Below are positions 1 to 8,143 of a stretch of DNA of 46,373 nt, piece by piece. A model generated the notes under the pieces. It had not been told where the DNA came from and ran no database searches. It saw nothing but the letters and a program-made list of their open reading frames with translations. The DNA lies in NCBI GenBank assembly GCA_964521285.1, contig CAZFQS010000026.1, positions 1-46,373 of the forward strand, given 5' to 3'. Position 1 is the first letter of the stretch. Every line of letters begins with the position of its first letter. The translations under genes were made by a program, and so were the position numbers. Origin of the DNA: G020354785 sp964521285 (lineage in GTDB: Bacteria > Bacteroidota > Bacteroidia > Bacteroidales > UBA10428).

Positions 1-2
1 CA

Positions 3-623
3 CAATGGAAATATGAATTTGATAAGGACAAAACCCATGAAGATAATTTCATCCTTGCAGACGGTTCCAGCATTCTCACCGACTATATGGTTGTTAATGG
101 GGACTTTAATTACACCTCCAATGAGGATTTTCGTGCAGTTGAGCTGCCATACGGCGACAGTGCATTCAGCATGGTAGTGATGCTAGCCTCCGGTGAGAAA
201 ACGGTTTCTGACCTGGTGACTAATCTGGATGTGGAACATTGGGATTCATGGTTCGAAAATTCCGGTATGACAAATGTCCAGGTTGAATTGCCAAAATTCA
301 AGTATGGTTTCAAGAGTCTGCTGAACGGTCCGCTTTGCAACCTGGGACTTGGGGTAGCCTTCTCGGGTGCAGCCGATTTCACCCGGATCAGATCTGCCGG
401 CGACCTATTTATTTCCCGGGTGATCCACCAGACGTTCATCGATGTGCAGGAGGAAGGCACCGAAGCAGCTGCGGCTACTATTGTTGAAATAAGAGAACTC
501 AGTGGTATCGGTGGATGTCCTGTTATTTTTAAGGTGGGCAAACCCTTCCTCTATCTCATCAAAGAGAATTCAACAGGGGCTATTGTCTTTATCGGAAAGG
601 TTGGAAAACCTGATTATTCCTGA
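3..623 (+). CDS. Serpin (serine protease inhibitor), C-terminal part
   Basis: The reading frame is open from the first bases of the window, so the gene starts outside it and about 206 C-terminal residues are seen. Serpin landmarks occur in order: a WKYEFD stretch followed by a T-x-E-D-x-F segment near the edge, the inhibitory hinge EEGTEAAAAT (about bases 447-476), and the C-terminal block PFLYLIKENSTGAIVFIGKV. The hinge has the small-residue P12-P9 run of inhibitory serpins, which trap a target protease by inserting the cleaved loop into a beta-sheet. By family spacing the scissile bond would lie near R-E-L-S, pointing to Leu or a neighbour at P1; this is inference. Any signal peptide is out of view. 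G+C looks higher than in the housekeeping genes further right, which fits an acquired gene. Confidence 0.9.
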   Translation, partial: QWKYEFDKDKTHEDNFILADGSSILTDYMVVNGDFNYTSNEDFRAVELPYGDSAFSMVVMLASGEKTVSDLVTNLDVEHWDSWFENSGMTNVQVELPKFKYGFKSLLNGPLCNLGLGVAFSGAADFTRIRSAGDLFISRVIHQTFIDVQEEGTEAAAATIVEIRELSGIGGCPVIFKVGKPFLYLIKENSTGAIVFIGKVGKPDYS

Positions 624-717
624 TTACATCTCTACTTTGCCATTTTAAAGATTGAACTTTAGCAATTGATTCAAAATGAGTGTATACGAGATACAATCTC
701 GCGCAATCTATATTTTT

Positions 718-834
718 TCAAGTATCTAAATATCTCATTGATGCAATTTTCCTCAAATCTTCTAAAAATTGGTTCGATTTCTGTCCCCTGAGGTTCACAA
801 AATCTTCTGAATCACCTGTAAAGCCAGTTTTAAT
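718..834 (-). pseudogene. Remnant of a recombinase C-terminal tail (copy C)
   Basis: On the minus strand a 38-codon open stretch ends in TGA at 718-720 and contains RGQKSNQFLEDL, the same motif that ends the serine recombinase at 3439. Several third-codon positions differ from that copy while the protein motif is kept, so it derives from a paralogous coding sequence rather than a recent DNA duplication. An in-frame stop at 835-837 closes it upstream. It sits 48 bases downstream of the TonB receptor stop. The rest of 624-882 shows nothing else I recognise. Confidence 0.6.
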
Positions 835-882
835 TCATGGTGATCCATTTCACAGCTTACACTTTTAATTCTGGTTTTTTAA

Positions 883-3309
883 TTAGCGCATTAATTCTAT
901 TGAAATTCCACCATAAAACATAATTCCGTATACAGGGGCATACAAAAAAGCTGCATCGTCTAGATGTCTTTCGTCTTGTATGTAATTTAAAATATTATTT
1001 ATCCCTGCATAAAGCTTAAACTGATTCAACTTTTTTGAAATTCTTGCATTAAAAAGCATAAAAGGAACTGTTTTTTTAATTTTTGATTGATCTCCAACTG
1101 ATAGATCAATTTCTTCATTGTAATAATCGATATACATTTTTCCTTGATAATTACCTGTTAAAACAAAAATCCATGTTTTTGGACTGTACTCAATCTTTAA
1201 ATTTCCAGTAATTGATGGAAACCTTGAAATATATTTGCTATCGTTCTCATATTGAGAACCAATCCAGTCTTCCCTAACATTTTTATATTCACCCTGATTG
1301 TATGTAATATCAACACCTAAATCAAGATTATTTACTAAATAGGCAATTACTGACAATTCAACTCCCTGAACAAATGCATCATCAATATTTCTCCATTGAT
1401 AGTCGTATCCTAAAGCAGCTATATCAAGGTCAGCATCTGTAAAACCGATTTTGTTCTTTAAATCAGTGCGGAATAAATTCGTGCTGATTCTTATATTTTT
1501 ACCGTAGTAGTCTGCTGAAAAATTATAACTTAAAGAAGCTTCGGGATTTAAATCAGATGATTTCCATACACGGGGTGAACCGCTACACAGGTGTAAATCT
1601 TCTGAAAATCCATAAGGTGCACGAAAACCTGTTCCGGTATTTACTCTGAATGTTAACTTTTTGGAAAGTTCATACTTAATAGCAATTCTTGGATTTATAC
1701 TTGTTTGATCAAAACTTGTTTTAGGAAAACTACTTTTAAAAACCTGACGGTCTGTGCTGTATTCTTCGCCTGAATGATGGTTGTCAATCCTGATTCCTGA
1801 AACAAATATTAATTTTTCTGTTACTGTCCACTCATCCTGAATAAAAGTACCAAACTCTCTTGCCGATTTGTTTCCAACCGATCTGCAAGATTGTCCTAAA
1901 TAATCACTTGTCGGCTCAACCACTACATACATCCCCGATTCCTCTAGTTTATCATAAAAACTTTGAAGGCCAACCAAAATACTATGATTTTTAATTTTTG
2001 TTTTAAAAGTTAGTGTCGATGTTAAAGAATTTTCATTAGCCAGATATGGTCTCATATCTCTTAAATCTGGAACACTATCATTATGTGTAGACATATAATC
2101 TCCCAGAAAATAATCATTTGTTGCATCCCTGTTATGGTTAACGTATGCAAATGTAAAATTTAATTCAGAATTGATCTTAATTTTTTTATTGTAGTTCAGT
2201 TCTGCTTCATACCGATCAGTAGTAATGCTTTCTGTTCCATCTGTAAGAGGATTCTTATAATAATCATCTGTCATTGTCCCTCCTTGTCGTTTTTCAAACA
2301 CAGACTTTCCTCGTATAATTAATTTATCATTATTTAAGAAAGCATTGTCTATAAACAAACCAAAGCCAGCATTTGTCAAGTTGGTAGCTACTCTGTCAGA
2401 AATGCCATCTTTATTTTTCACTTCGACTGAAGTTAACCCTGCTCCAGTTTCATCAATTGCATCTTTGTTATAACGCTGTGCAAATATGTTTATTCCGATA
2501 TTTCCTTTTTCATTTCTGATAGATGATGAAATATCATACTTGTTAGTTTTGTAGTTCCCAATTTGAATACCAACTGTTGTTGATGGTAAGAACGATGGTT
2601 CTTTAGTTATAATGTTTATGGCACCAGCTACAGCACTGCTTCCATAAAGTGCAGAACCTGCACCTTTTACTATTTCAATTTTGCTTATATCAATGGTACT
2701 TATTTGCTGCAACCCATATACACTGGCCAAACCTGAGTACAATGGCTGTCCGTTGATTAGTATTTGCGTATGTTCAGCACCTAATCCCTGCATTCTTACC
2801 ATAGTAAAATTGCAATATTGGCACTGGTTTTCAACCCTTACCCCAGGAGAACCTTCCAACGCCTGATAAATATTACTTGCATTTTTATTTTCTATTTCTT
2901 TTGCTGTTATTACTTCAGTTCTTACTGGTACATCTTTAATAAAGTGTTTGGTTCTTGTACCTGTAACGACGACTTGTTCCAACTTAAGCATATCATCTTC
3001 AAGTTCAAAGAATAAATTAACAGCCTTTCCTTTTTCCATAAATACTTCTTTTTCTTGCGATTTATAACCTAATACTTGCACGACAATAATACATTTTCCC
3101 TCAGGTAAATTTACCAGTTCAAAATGTCCTATTTTGTCAGATGTAGTAACAAGATTTGTCCCTTTTATCATAATTGTAGCATAAGGGATATGCTCTTTGG
3201 TGGTAGCAGATTTAATATCTCCAAATAACATAGCATCTGTTTTTTCCTGCGATTTGACTTGCAGTAAAAAAAGTAGCCCAAGAAAAATAAAGATAATTTG
3301 TTTCATCAT
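883..3309 (-). CDS. TonB-dependent outer-membrane receptor with carboxypeptidase-regulatory-like N-terminus
   Basis: This 808-residue protein has a signal peptide (residues 1-20, ending KSQ), a carboxypeptidase-regulatory-like beta-sandwich (about 26-105), a VVVTGTRT TonB-box-like segment, a plug domain (about 118-235, with SALYGSSAVAGAINIITK) and a C-terminal 22-strand barrel region. It would import a scarce ligand across the outer membrane, powered by TonB/ExbBD. It lacks the SusC-type STN domain and no SusD gene follows, so a siderophore, metal, haem or cobalamin-like ligand is more likely than a glycan. The plug carries a C-x2-C pair (CQYC) directly before the RMQGL motif. No cobalamin riboswitch is evident upstream. 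The ATGATG start allows either methionine. Confidence 0.92.
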   Translation of the reverse strand: MMKQIIFIFLGLLFLLQVKSQEKTDAMLFGDIKSATTKEHIPYATIMIKGTNLVTTSDKIGHFELVNLPEGKCIIVVQVLGYKSQEKEVFMEKGKAVNLFFELEDDMLKLEQVVVTGTRTKHFIKDVPVRTEVITAKEIENKNASNIYQALEGSPGVRVENQCQYCNFTMVRMQGLGAEHTQILINGQPLYSGLASVYGLQQISTIDISKIEIVKGAGSALYGSSAVAGAINIITKEPSFLPSTTVGIQIGNYKTNKYDISSSIRNEKGNIGINIFAQRYNKDAIDETGAGLTSVEVKNKDGISDRVATNLTNAGFGLFIDNAFLNNDKLIIRGKSVFEKRQGGTMTDDYYKNPLTDGTESITTDRYEAELNYNKKIKINSELNFTFAYVNHNRDATNDYFLGDYMSTHNDSVPDLRDMRPYLANENSLTSTLTFKTKIKNHSILVGLQSFYDKLEESGMYVVVEPTSDYLGQSCRSVGNKSAREFGTFIQDEWTVTEKLIFVSGIRIDNHHSGEEYSTDRQVFKSSFPKTSFDQTSINPRIAIKYELSKKLTFRVNTGTGFRAPYGFSEDLHLCSGSPRVWKSSDLNPEASLSYNFSADYYGKNIRISTNLFRTDLKNKIGFTDADLDIAALGYDYQWRNIDDAFVQGVELSVIAYLVNNLDLGVDITYNQGEYKNVREDWIGSQYENDSKYISRFPSITGNLKIEYSPKTWIFVLTGNYQGKMYIDYYNEEIDLSVGDQSKIKKTVPFMLFNARISKKLNQFKLYAGINNILNYIQDERHLDDAAFLYAPVYGIMFYGGISIELMR

Positions 3310-3372
3310 TTTCTCTTTTAATTATTATTTAGATTAATTCTAAAAGCAAAATAAGAGAAAAAAAAGACAATA

Positions 3373-3426
3373 TAATCCCATATTATAAAAAATTTTTATA
3401 CTCCATATCCTAATTAGTTGGGATTA
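3373..3426. repeat. Inverted repeat upstream of the TonB receptor
   Basis: TAATCCCA at 3373-3380 is exactly complementary to TGGGATTA at 3419-3426, separated by 38 AT-rich bases. It lies between the recombinase tail and the receptor start. It could be an operator, the edge of an inserted segment, or chance. Confidence 0.35.
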
Positions 3427-3438
3427 AATATTTGGTAT

Positions 3439-4383
3439 TTAAAATGAAAAATTATCTAACGAAATGATTTTCTTCAAATCCTCAAGAAACTGGTTCGATT
3501 TCTGTCCTCTCGGGATCACCAGAAGGGATGACCGGCTTATTTTCGCCGGTCGTTTCTTTTCTGACTCACCGGAAGCCTTATCAACGGTAAGAAGTATTGA
3601 TAATACTTCGTTGATTCTGGGTGTTCGATATTTTCCATCCTGAAAAATGAGCTTTTCAGGGAAAATCGAACTCAGGATATCATATTTATGTTGGAGACAT
3701 GCAGCCTCATAGGTTTCATGGAGATTAGTAAGTAGATTGATGCCATTTAGTAAATGTTTTTCCATCTCATCAGTCACCTTTTTTATTTCAAGTAATTCTA
3801 GTTCCATATTATGGTTTTCTCCAGTTAACTTTGATCTTATTTTCTGATATTCTTCAATAGATATCTTATTATCAAGTAAAAGCATTTGAAGGTTTTCCAA
3901 GCGCTGGTTATTTTTTTCAATATTGTTTTTCAGAACATTAATTCGTTGATTTCTATCGGATTTACTTCCTTTGAGTTTTTCTTTCAGAATTAGCTCATAC
4001 AATATTTTTATTGAGTTATTAAAAGTAAAACCCTTAAAAACATCTTCAACTGTATTGTTTGCAAAAGGTGCAGGATATCGTTCTTGCTTGCAATGGTCGC
4101 AATGGTAATAGAAATAACGACTACCGTTTTTGCTACGTGAACCACTACCTGTAAGAAGAGATCTGCATTTTGAACAAACCAGGTTGCCTCTTAAGGGTAA
4201 CTCTTTTCTAAACTTTAATTGCTTTGGAGTTTCCCACTTTAACTTATTCCTTGACAATATTGATTGAACCCTGTAATAAAGCTCTTCTGAAATCAGTGGA
4301 TCAAAAACACCTTTTACAAAATAATCTGGCTCGCCATTATACCCTGGAACTTTTATTTTTCCCATATACAGAGTGTTTCTCAA
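3439..4383 (-). pseudogene. Large serine recombinase, C-terminal half only
   Basis: The 314 residues contain the Recombinase domain (LRNTLYMGKI through FDPLISEELYYRVQ), a zinc-ribbon with CSKC and CDHC pairs (about residues 72-97) and a long coiled-coil segment (about 140-220), the normal C-terminal half of a large serine recombinase. The N-terminal resolvase catalytic domain of about 150 residues, with its active-site serine, is absent. The frame stays open upstream of the apparent TTG start (IFSRNGISVA) and runs into the end of the radical SAM gene, so homology probably begins near 4415-4440. This is best read as a 5'-deleted, inactive gene. Its last codons are repeated at 718-834 and 7863-7961. 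A GACCGGC/GCCGGTC hairpin lies in the coding region just before the tail. Confidence 0.8.
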
Positions 4384-4412
4384 GGCTACGGATATTCCAT
4401 TGCGACTGAATA

Positions 4413-5918
4413 TTAGGCCAATTTTATTTGAAGATTTACAATCTTTTGGAAATGAAAACCATAAATTGAAAGTGTTATAGCCAACGGAAAAAGTTTCGGA
4501 CGCCTAAGAATCATCCAAAAAAAGAGCCTCCAATAATGAAATCTCATTTCCCCAATTATGCCCAGGTAAATAATTGATTTGATAAATGCAATTTGATTAT
4601 TTAGAGAGAACCGAAACTTCTTTTTATTTATTGGTTTATAGACTTTAAGAAATGTTTTAACTCTTTTATAGTAATGTTTCGGTGAATAAATTGTACTCAA
4701 TATTTTTTTATAACCATTAATGAGTTTTTCAATATCCATTTTAGGAATGAAGTTAAGTGAGAAATCTGTATTATCACCGGAAGATACTTTCAATAATCGC
4801 TCTTCTTTTATCAATCGGTGATGCAGCTTTGTTTTTGGAAGTGCATTCAACAGGCCAACCATAGCAGTCACAATCCCACTTTCCTGAATAAATTTTATCT
4901 GAGTCTCAAAAATAGAAAGGGGATCATTATCGAATCCAACAATGAAGCCTCCCTGAACCTGTAAGCCGCATCTCTGCATCTTTTGAATACAATATATCAG
5001 ATCACGATTCTTATTATGGTATTTGTTGCATTCCGTTAGGCTATTTTCATCCGAAGTTTCAATACCAATAAAGACCTTATTAAACCCGGCATTTATCATT
5101 AGTTTCATAAGTTCTTCATCATCTGAAAGTTCAATAGAAGCTTGTATACCGAAATAGAAAGGATATTTGTTCTGTTCCATCCATTCTGCAATAGCTGGTA
5201 AGATTTCTTTTCTTAACTTTCTTTTATTTCCAATAAAATTATCATCCACAATAAATACTGCATCTCTCCAACCATTCTGATACAGACATTCTAATTCTTT
5301 TGTAATTTGATCTTTGGTTTTCGTTCGTACTTTTCGACCATTAAGTAAAGAAATATCACAAAATTCACAATCATAAGGGCAGCCTCTTGAATACTGAATA
5401 TTCATTGTGGCATATTTTTTCAAATTAATTAATTCCCATTGAGGAAGCGGAGTATTCTGAATATCTGGCCATTGATCAGATGAATCATATATGTGTTTTG
5501 GGTATCCCTTCTTTAGATCTTCTAAAAAAGAAGGTAAAGTAATTTCAGCTTCATTAAGAATCAAATGTTCTACATCGTTAAAATCTTCATACCTTGCAGA
5601 GAACAGGGGCCCTCCGGCAACCAACTTTGTCCCTATTGCCTTACATCTGCTAACAACCTTTCTCACAGAACTCTCTTGAATATCCATTGCGCTAATGAAA
5701 ACGAAATCAGCCCATTGGATATCTCTATCTCTCAAAGGATTAACATTCATATCAATTAGTTTTCTTTCCCATTTTTCAGGAAGCATTGCCGCCACTGTCA
5801 ATAATCCGAGTGGTGGGAAGCTTGCTTTTTTATAGATAAATTTTAAAGCATATTTAAAACTCCAAAAAGTATTCGGATACTCTGGGTACACTAATAATAT
5901 TTTATAATTTGAATTCAT
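4413..5918 (-). CDS. B12-binding domain radical SAM protein, DUF4070-type
   Basis: 501 residues. The N-terminal third is a cobalamin-binding-type Rossmann domain (LLVYPEYPNTFWSF, then PPLGLLTVAAMLP). The radical SAM cluster motif is present as C-x3-C-x2-C in SRGCPYDCEFCDI (about residues 180-190), followed by the barrel (IVDDNFIGN, FIGIETSDENSL, GGFIVGFDND). The C-terminal ~140 residues, with a KIVN ending, resemble the DUF4070 tail found in HpnR-like enzymes. Such enzymes use SAM and often cobalamin to methylate or rearrange inactive carbons. The substrate cannot be read from sequence. Length suggests the gene is complete although its last bases overlap the open frame of the recombinase remnant. 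It has no obvious operon partner. Confidence 0.85.
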   Translation of the reverse strand: MNSNYKILLVYPEYPNTFWSFKYALKFIYKKASFPPLGLLTVAAMLPEKWERKLIDMNVNPLRDRDIQWADFVFISAMDIQESSVRKVVSRCKAIGTKLVAGGPLFSARYEDFNDVEHLILNEAEITLPSFLEDLKKGYPKHIYDSSDQWPDIQNTPLPQWELINLKKYATMNIQYSRGCPYDCEFCDISLLNGRKVRTKTKDQITKELECLYQNGWRDAVFIVDDNFIGNKRKLRKEILPAIAEWMEQNKYPFYFGIQASIELSDDEELMKLMINAGFNKVFIGIETSDENSLTECNKYHNKNRDLIYCIQKMQRCGLQVQGGFIVGFDNDPLSIFETQIKFIQESGIVTAMVGLLNALPKTKLHHRLIKEERLLKVSSGDNTDFSLNFIPKMDIEKLINGYKKILSTIYSPKHYYKRVKTFLKVYKPINKKKFRFSLNNQIAFIKSIIYLGIIGEMRFHYWRLFFWMILRRPKLFPLAITLSIYGFHFQKIVNLQIKLA

Positions 5919-6116
5919 GGATTAGGGAGGAGTATAAAAAATAAGAAAAGAAATGATTGCATAAAATAATACGAATATACACCTTTTTACCAAATTCCGG
6001 AAGTTCAGACTTTGGTTGACATGTATGTATAATAATTAATGTCAATCGAAGTCAACGAAATGAACATAAAAGCTAAACAGGACATCAAGAGAATACTACG
6101 TATCCTGAACAATGCC

Positions 6117-6160
6117 ATAGAAAATAAAGAGAAAAATCCTTTTCCCTCTTTATTTTCTAT
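6117..6160 (-). terminator. Perfect 15-bp hairpin downstream of the rpoD-type gene
   Basis: Bases 6117-6131 and 6146-6160 are exact inverted complements around a 14-base loop. The hairpin lies 38 bases after the sigma-factor stop on the minus strand and is A/T-rich, so it could act in both directions. The rest of 5919-6197 has no convincing gene; a 53-codon plus-strand ORF from 6060 runs straight through the hairpin. Confidence 0.65.
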
Positions 6161-6197
6161 TCATATTAAGTACACAGGGCTTGGATCGCGTATTCAG

Positions 6198-7061
6198 TTA
6201 ACCCACGTAGGTTTTTAATATTTTACTTCTTGTAGTATGCTTTAATCTTCTGATCGCCTTTTCTTTGATCTGCCTGACTCTTTCTCTTGTCAGATTATAT
6301 TTCTCACCGATTTCCTCGAGTGTATGCGCATGTTTGCCTGATAATCCAAAATAAAGTGTGATAATATTGGCTTCTCTTTGGGTCAATTTATTAAGGGCCC
6401 TTTCAATTTCTTTCTTTAGTGAATCCGTTAACAATTCTTTATCAGGGCTGGAAGCATCTTCGCTAAATAAAACATCATACATGCTGCCTTCTTCATCTTG
6501 TACAAGCGGGGCATCCAATGAAATATACCGCCCTGCATTTTTTATGGCAACCATCACATCAGTAGGAGCCAGCTCTAATGCCTGTGCAATCTCAAGGGTA
6601 GTTGGTTCTCTTTCGTACTTTTGTTCCAGTACATTAATAGTCCTTTTTATTTTATTTATATGACTGAATCTATTTAATGGAAGGCGTACAATTCTGGCCT
6701 GTTCTGCTATAGCCTGGAGAATGGATTGTCTGATCCACCAAACGGCGTAGGATATGAACTTAAAACCCCTTGTTTCGTCAAATCGTTCTGTAGCTTTGAT
6801 CAAACCAAGATTCCCCTCATTGATCATATCCGGAAGACTCATGCCCTTATTCTGATACTGTTTTGAAACTGATACAACAAACCTGAGATTTGCGTTTATC
6901 AACCGGTCCCGTGCATTCAAGTCCCCTTTGTGGATCCTTCTGGCGAGATCAACTTCTTCTTCTGCTGTAATCAGTTCAACCTTACCTATCTCCTGAAGGT
7001 ATTTGTCCAGCGATGGATTTTCCCTGTTGGTAATCTGTTTGATGATTTTCAGTTGCCGCAT
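6198..7061 (-). CDS. rpoD: RNA polymerase sigma-70 factor, RpoD/SigA type
   Basis: 287 residues with the compact layout of Bacteroidota primary sigma factors: no region 1.1 and no long non-conserved insertion. Region 1.2 (SLDKYLQEIGKVELIT), region 2 with RFVVSVSKQYQNKG and the -10-binding FKFISYAVWWIRQSI, region 3, and region 4 with the helix-turn-helix LTRERVRQIKEKAIRRLK are all intact. It directs core RNA polymerase to housekeeping promoters. It may be the primary factor or a close paralogue; sequence alone does not decide. Its placement between a recombinase remnant and a broken insertion sequence is unusual for an essential gene. Confidence 0.9.
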   Translation of the reverse strand: MRQLKIIKQITNRENPSLDKYLQEIGKVELITAEEEVDLARRIHKGDLNARDRLINANLRFVVSVSKQYQNKGMSLPDMINEGNLGLIKATERFDETRGFKFISYAVWWIRQSILQAIAEQARIVRLPLNRFSHINKIKRTINVLEQKYEREPTTLEIAQALELAPTDVMVAIKNAGRYISLDAPLVQDEEGSMYDVLFSEDASSPDKELLTDSLKKEIERALNKLTQREANIITLYFGLSGKHAHTLEEIGEKYNLTRERVRQIKEKAIRRLKHTTRSKILKTYVG

Positions 7062-7120
7062 TTAAAGGGGGATTTGGGCTTTTGACATATACGTAAAATA
7101 CTTTCTAAAGGTACCACTTA

Positions 7121-7381
7121 TTATGAGGAAAATCCATTTTTTCTTAAGTAAATGACTTTTTCCTCAATATGCTTAGGTGTTCTTAATTTAAGATTTTCAG
7201 GGCATGGTTTATTATTGATCAATCCTACATCTCCATACTGTTTATACCTTTCTATCCAAACGTAATAAATAGATTTAGATATACCATAATACCTGCAAGC
7301 CTTATTAACGTTTCCTATTTTCTTAGCGTAGTTAATTACATTAAGTTTTCTTTTAATGTCTCTGTTTTCTTTTACGGTCAT
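7121..7381 (-). pseudogene. IS481-like transposase, N-terminal fragment
   Basis: 86 residues forming the N-terminal helix-turn-helix of an IS481-family transposase (NKACRYYGISKSIYYVWIER), ending abruptly after EEKVIYLRK, where full transposases of about 300 residues continue into the DDE catalytic domain. That domain is missing, so the fragment cannot transpose. Upstream at about 7423 the sequence TGTCAACC resembles the TGT-starting terminal repeat of the family, which would mark one surviving end of the element. The other end was lost between the fragment and the sigma gene. Confidence 0.75.
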
Positions 7382-7421
7382 ATTATAACACTTAAATTAG
7401 CTGATATAAAACTAAAAAAAA

Positions 7422-7583
7422 GTGTCAACCTTAGTCCGAAGTATTATAACATTTTTAGACGAAAATAATTTCATTCAGGTATATAACCTTTATAAAAGTT
7501 GGTGGTATGATAATGTGGATAAGGATTTTGGTATAATAAGGAATATTAATCCACTTGAAGGTACTAGTTACAGATGGAAATAA
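7422..7583 (+). pseudogene. Possible 3' fragment of an interrupted gene
   Basis: A plus-strand open frame of 53 codons ends at TAA 7581-7583 and encodes a plausible, aromatic-rich C-terminus (YNLYKSWWYDNVDKDFG). It begins at the presumed IS481-like element end, which would fit insertion of the element into a gene whose 5' part is now gone. I do not recognise the family, and the length is short enough to be chance. Confidence 0.25.
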
Positions 7584-7862
7584 TTAACTAGTCAGTAGTT
7601 TTTGTTTTATTATTCATTTTCCTCATGAATTCTCTTTATAATTTTATTCAATACAATATATGTGTTAATCTTTTTTGTATTGCATTTACTACTGTATGTG
7701 TGTGTCTTCAAAGTAAGTTGGACAAAATAAATGTATGAAATAAGTAGTGATAATAGAATTTCCAAGGAGGAATATCAAATCGTTACGTGAATACTAGTTA
7801 TCAGAGATTGTATAGTTAATGCAATATTTATTATACTAATCTTTTAAAGTACATGTTATTTA
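7584..7862. other. Gene-free AT-rich stretch
   Basis: No ORF with recognisable protein character, no clear RNA structure and no repeat was found here. It is probably decayed insertion-element or intergenic sequence. Confidence 0.5.
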
Positions 7863-7961
7863 TTATGCATTAGTGATTTCGCTTATTCTTAATCCCCTCA
7901 ATGCATTGATTTTATTCAGGTCCTCAAGAAACTGGTTCGATTTCTGTCCTCTCGGGATCAC
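7863..7961 (-). pseudogene. Remnant of a recombinase C-terminal tail (copy B)
   Basis: Forty-one bases at 7921-7961 are identical to 3479-3519 in the recombinase gene and encode VIPRGQKSNQFLEDL on the minus strand. The frame continues with partly similar residues (KIN-ALR) to a TAA at 7863-7865. Upstream of the identical block the two sequences are unrelated, so only the 3' end of a recombinase gene survives. It lies about 180 bases downstream of the secreted protein gene at 8144. Confidence 0.65.
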
Positions 7962-7971
7962 AAAAATGGAA

Positions 7972-8005
7972 AAAGCCAGGTAACTAATAACTGTTACCGG
8001 GCTTT
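7972..8005 (-). terminator. Stem-loop downstream of the secreted lectin-like gene
   Basis: Bases 7972-7984 pair with 7993-8005 (13 bp with one mismatch, 8-base loop). On the minus strand the stem is followed by T-rich sequence, so it can terminate transcription from the gene at 8144, although it is about 140 bases downstream. It also abuts the recombinase tail copy B. Confidence 0.55.
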
Positions 8006-8143
8006 CCAATCTGTTATCACAATTTTCTGACAACTACTCCAAATAATTATTAACTATCTAGCAACCATATACTATTATCTATATGATATTTTCATATTAA
8101 CATTTGCTGACAATAAATTGCTGTATAATTAATCCGGTTAATT

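Noticed and set aside
680..868. 62-codon plus-strand ORF
   Set aside because: It lies opposite the recombinase tail, whose minus-strand reading gives the recognisable motif.
3310..3438. Cobalamin riboswitch upstream of the TonB receptor
   Set aside because: The region is too short and AT-rich and lacks the conserved B12-box pattern.
6060..6218. 53-codon plus-strand ORF starting ATG
   Set aside because: It runs through the perfect terminator hairpin and the end of the sigma gene, and resembles no family.
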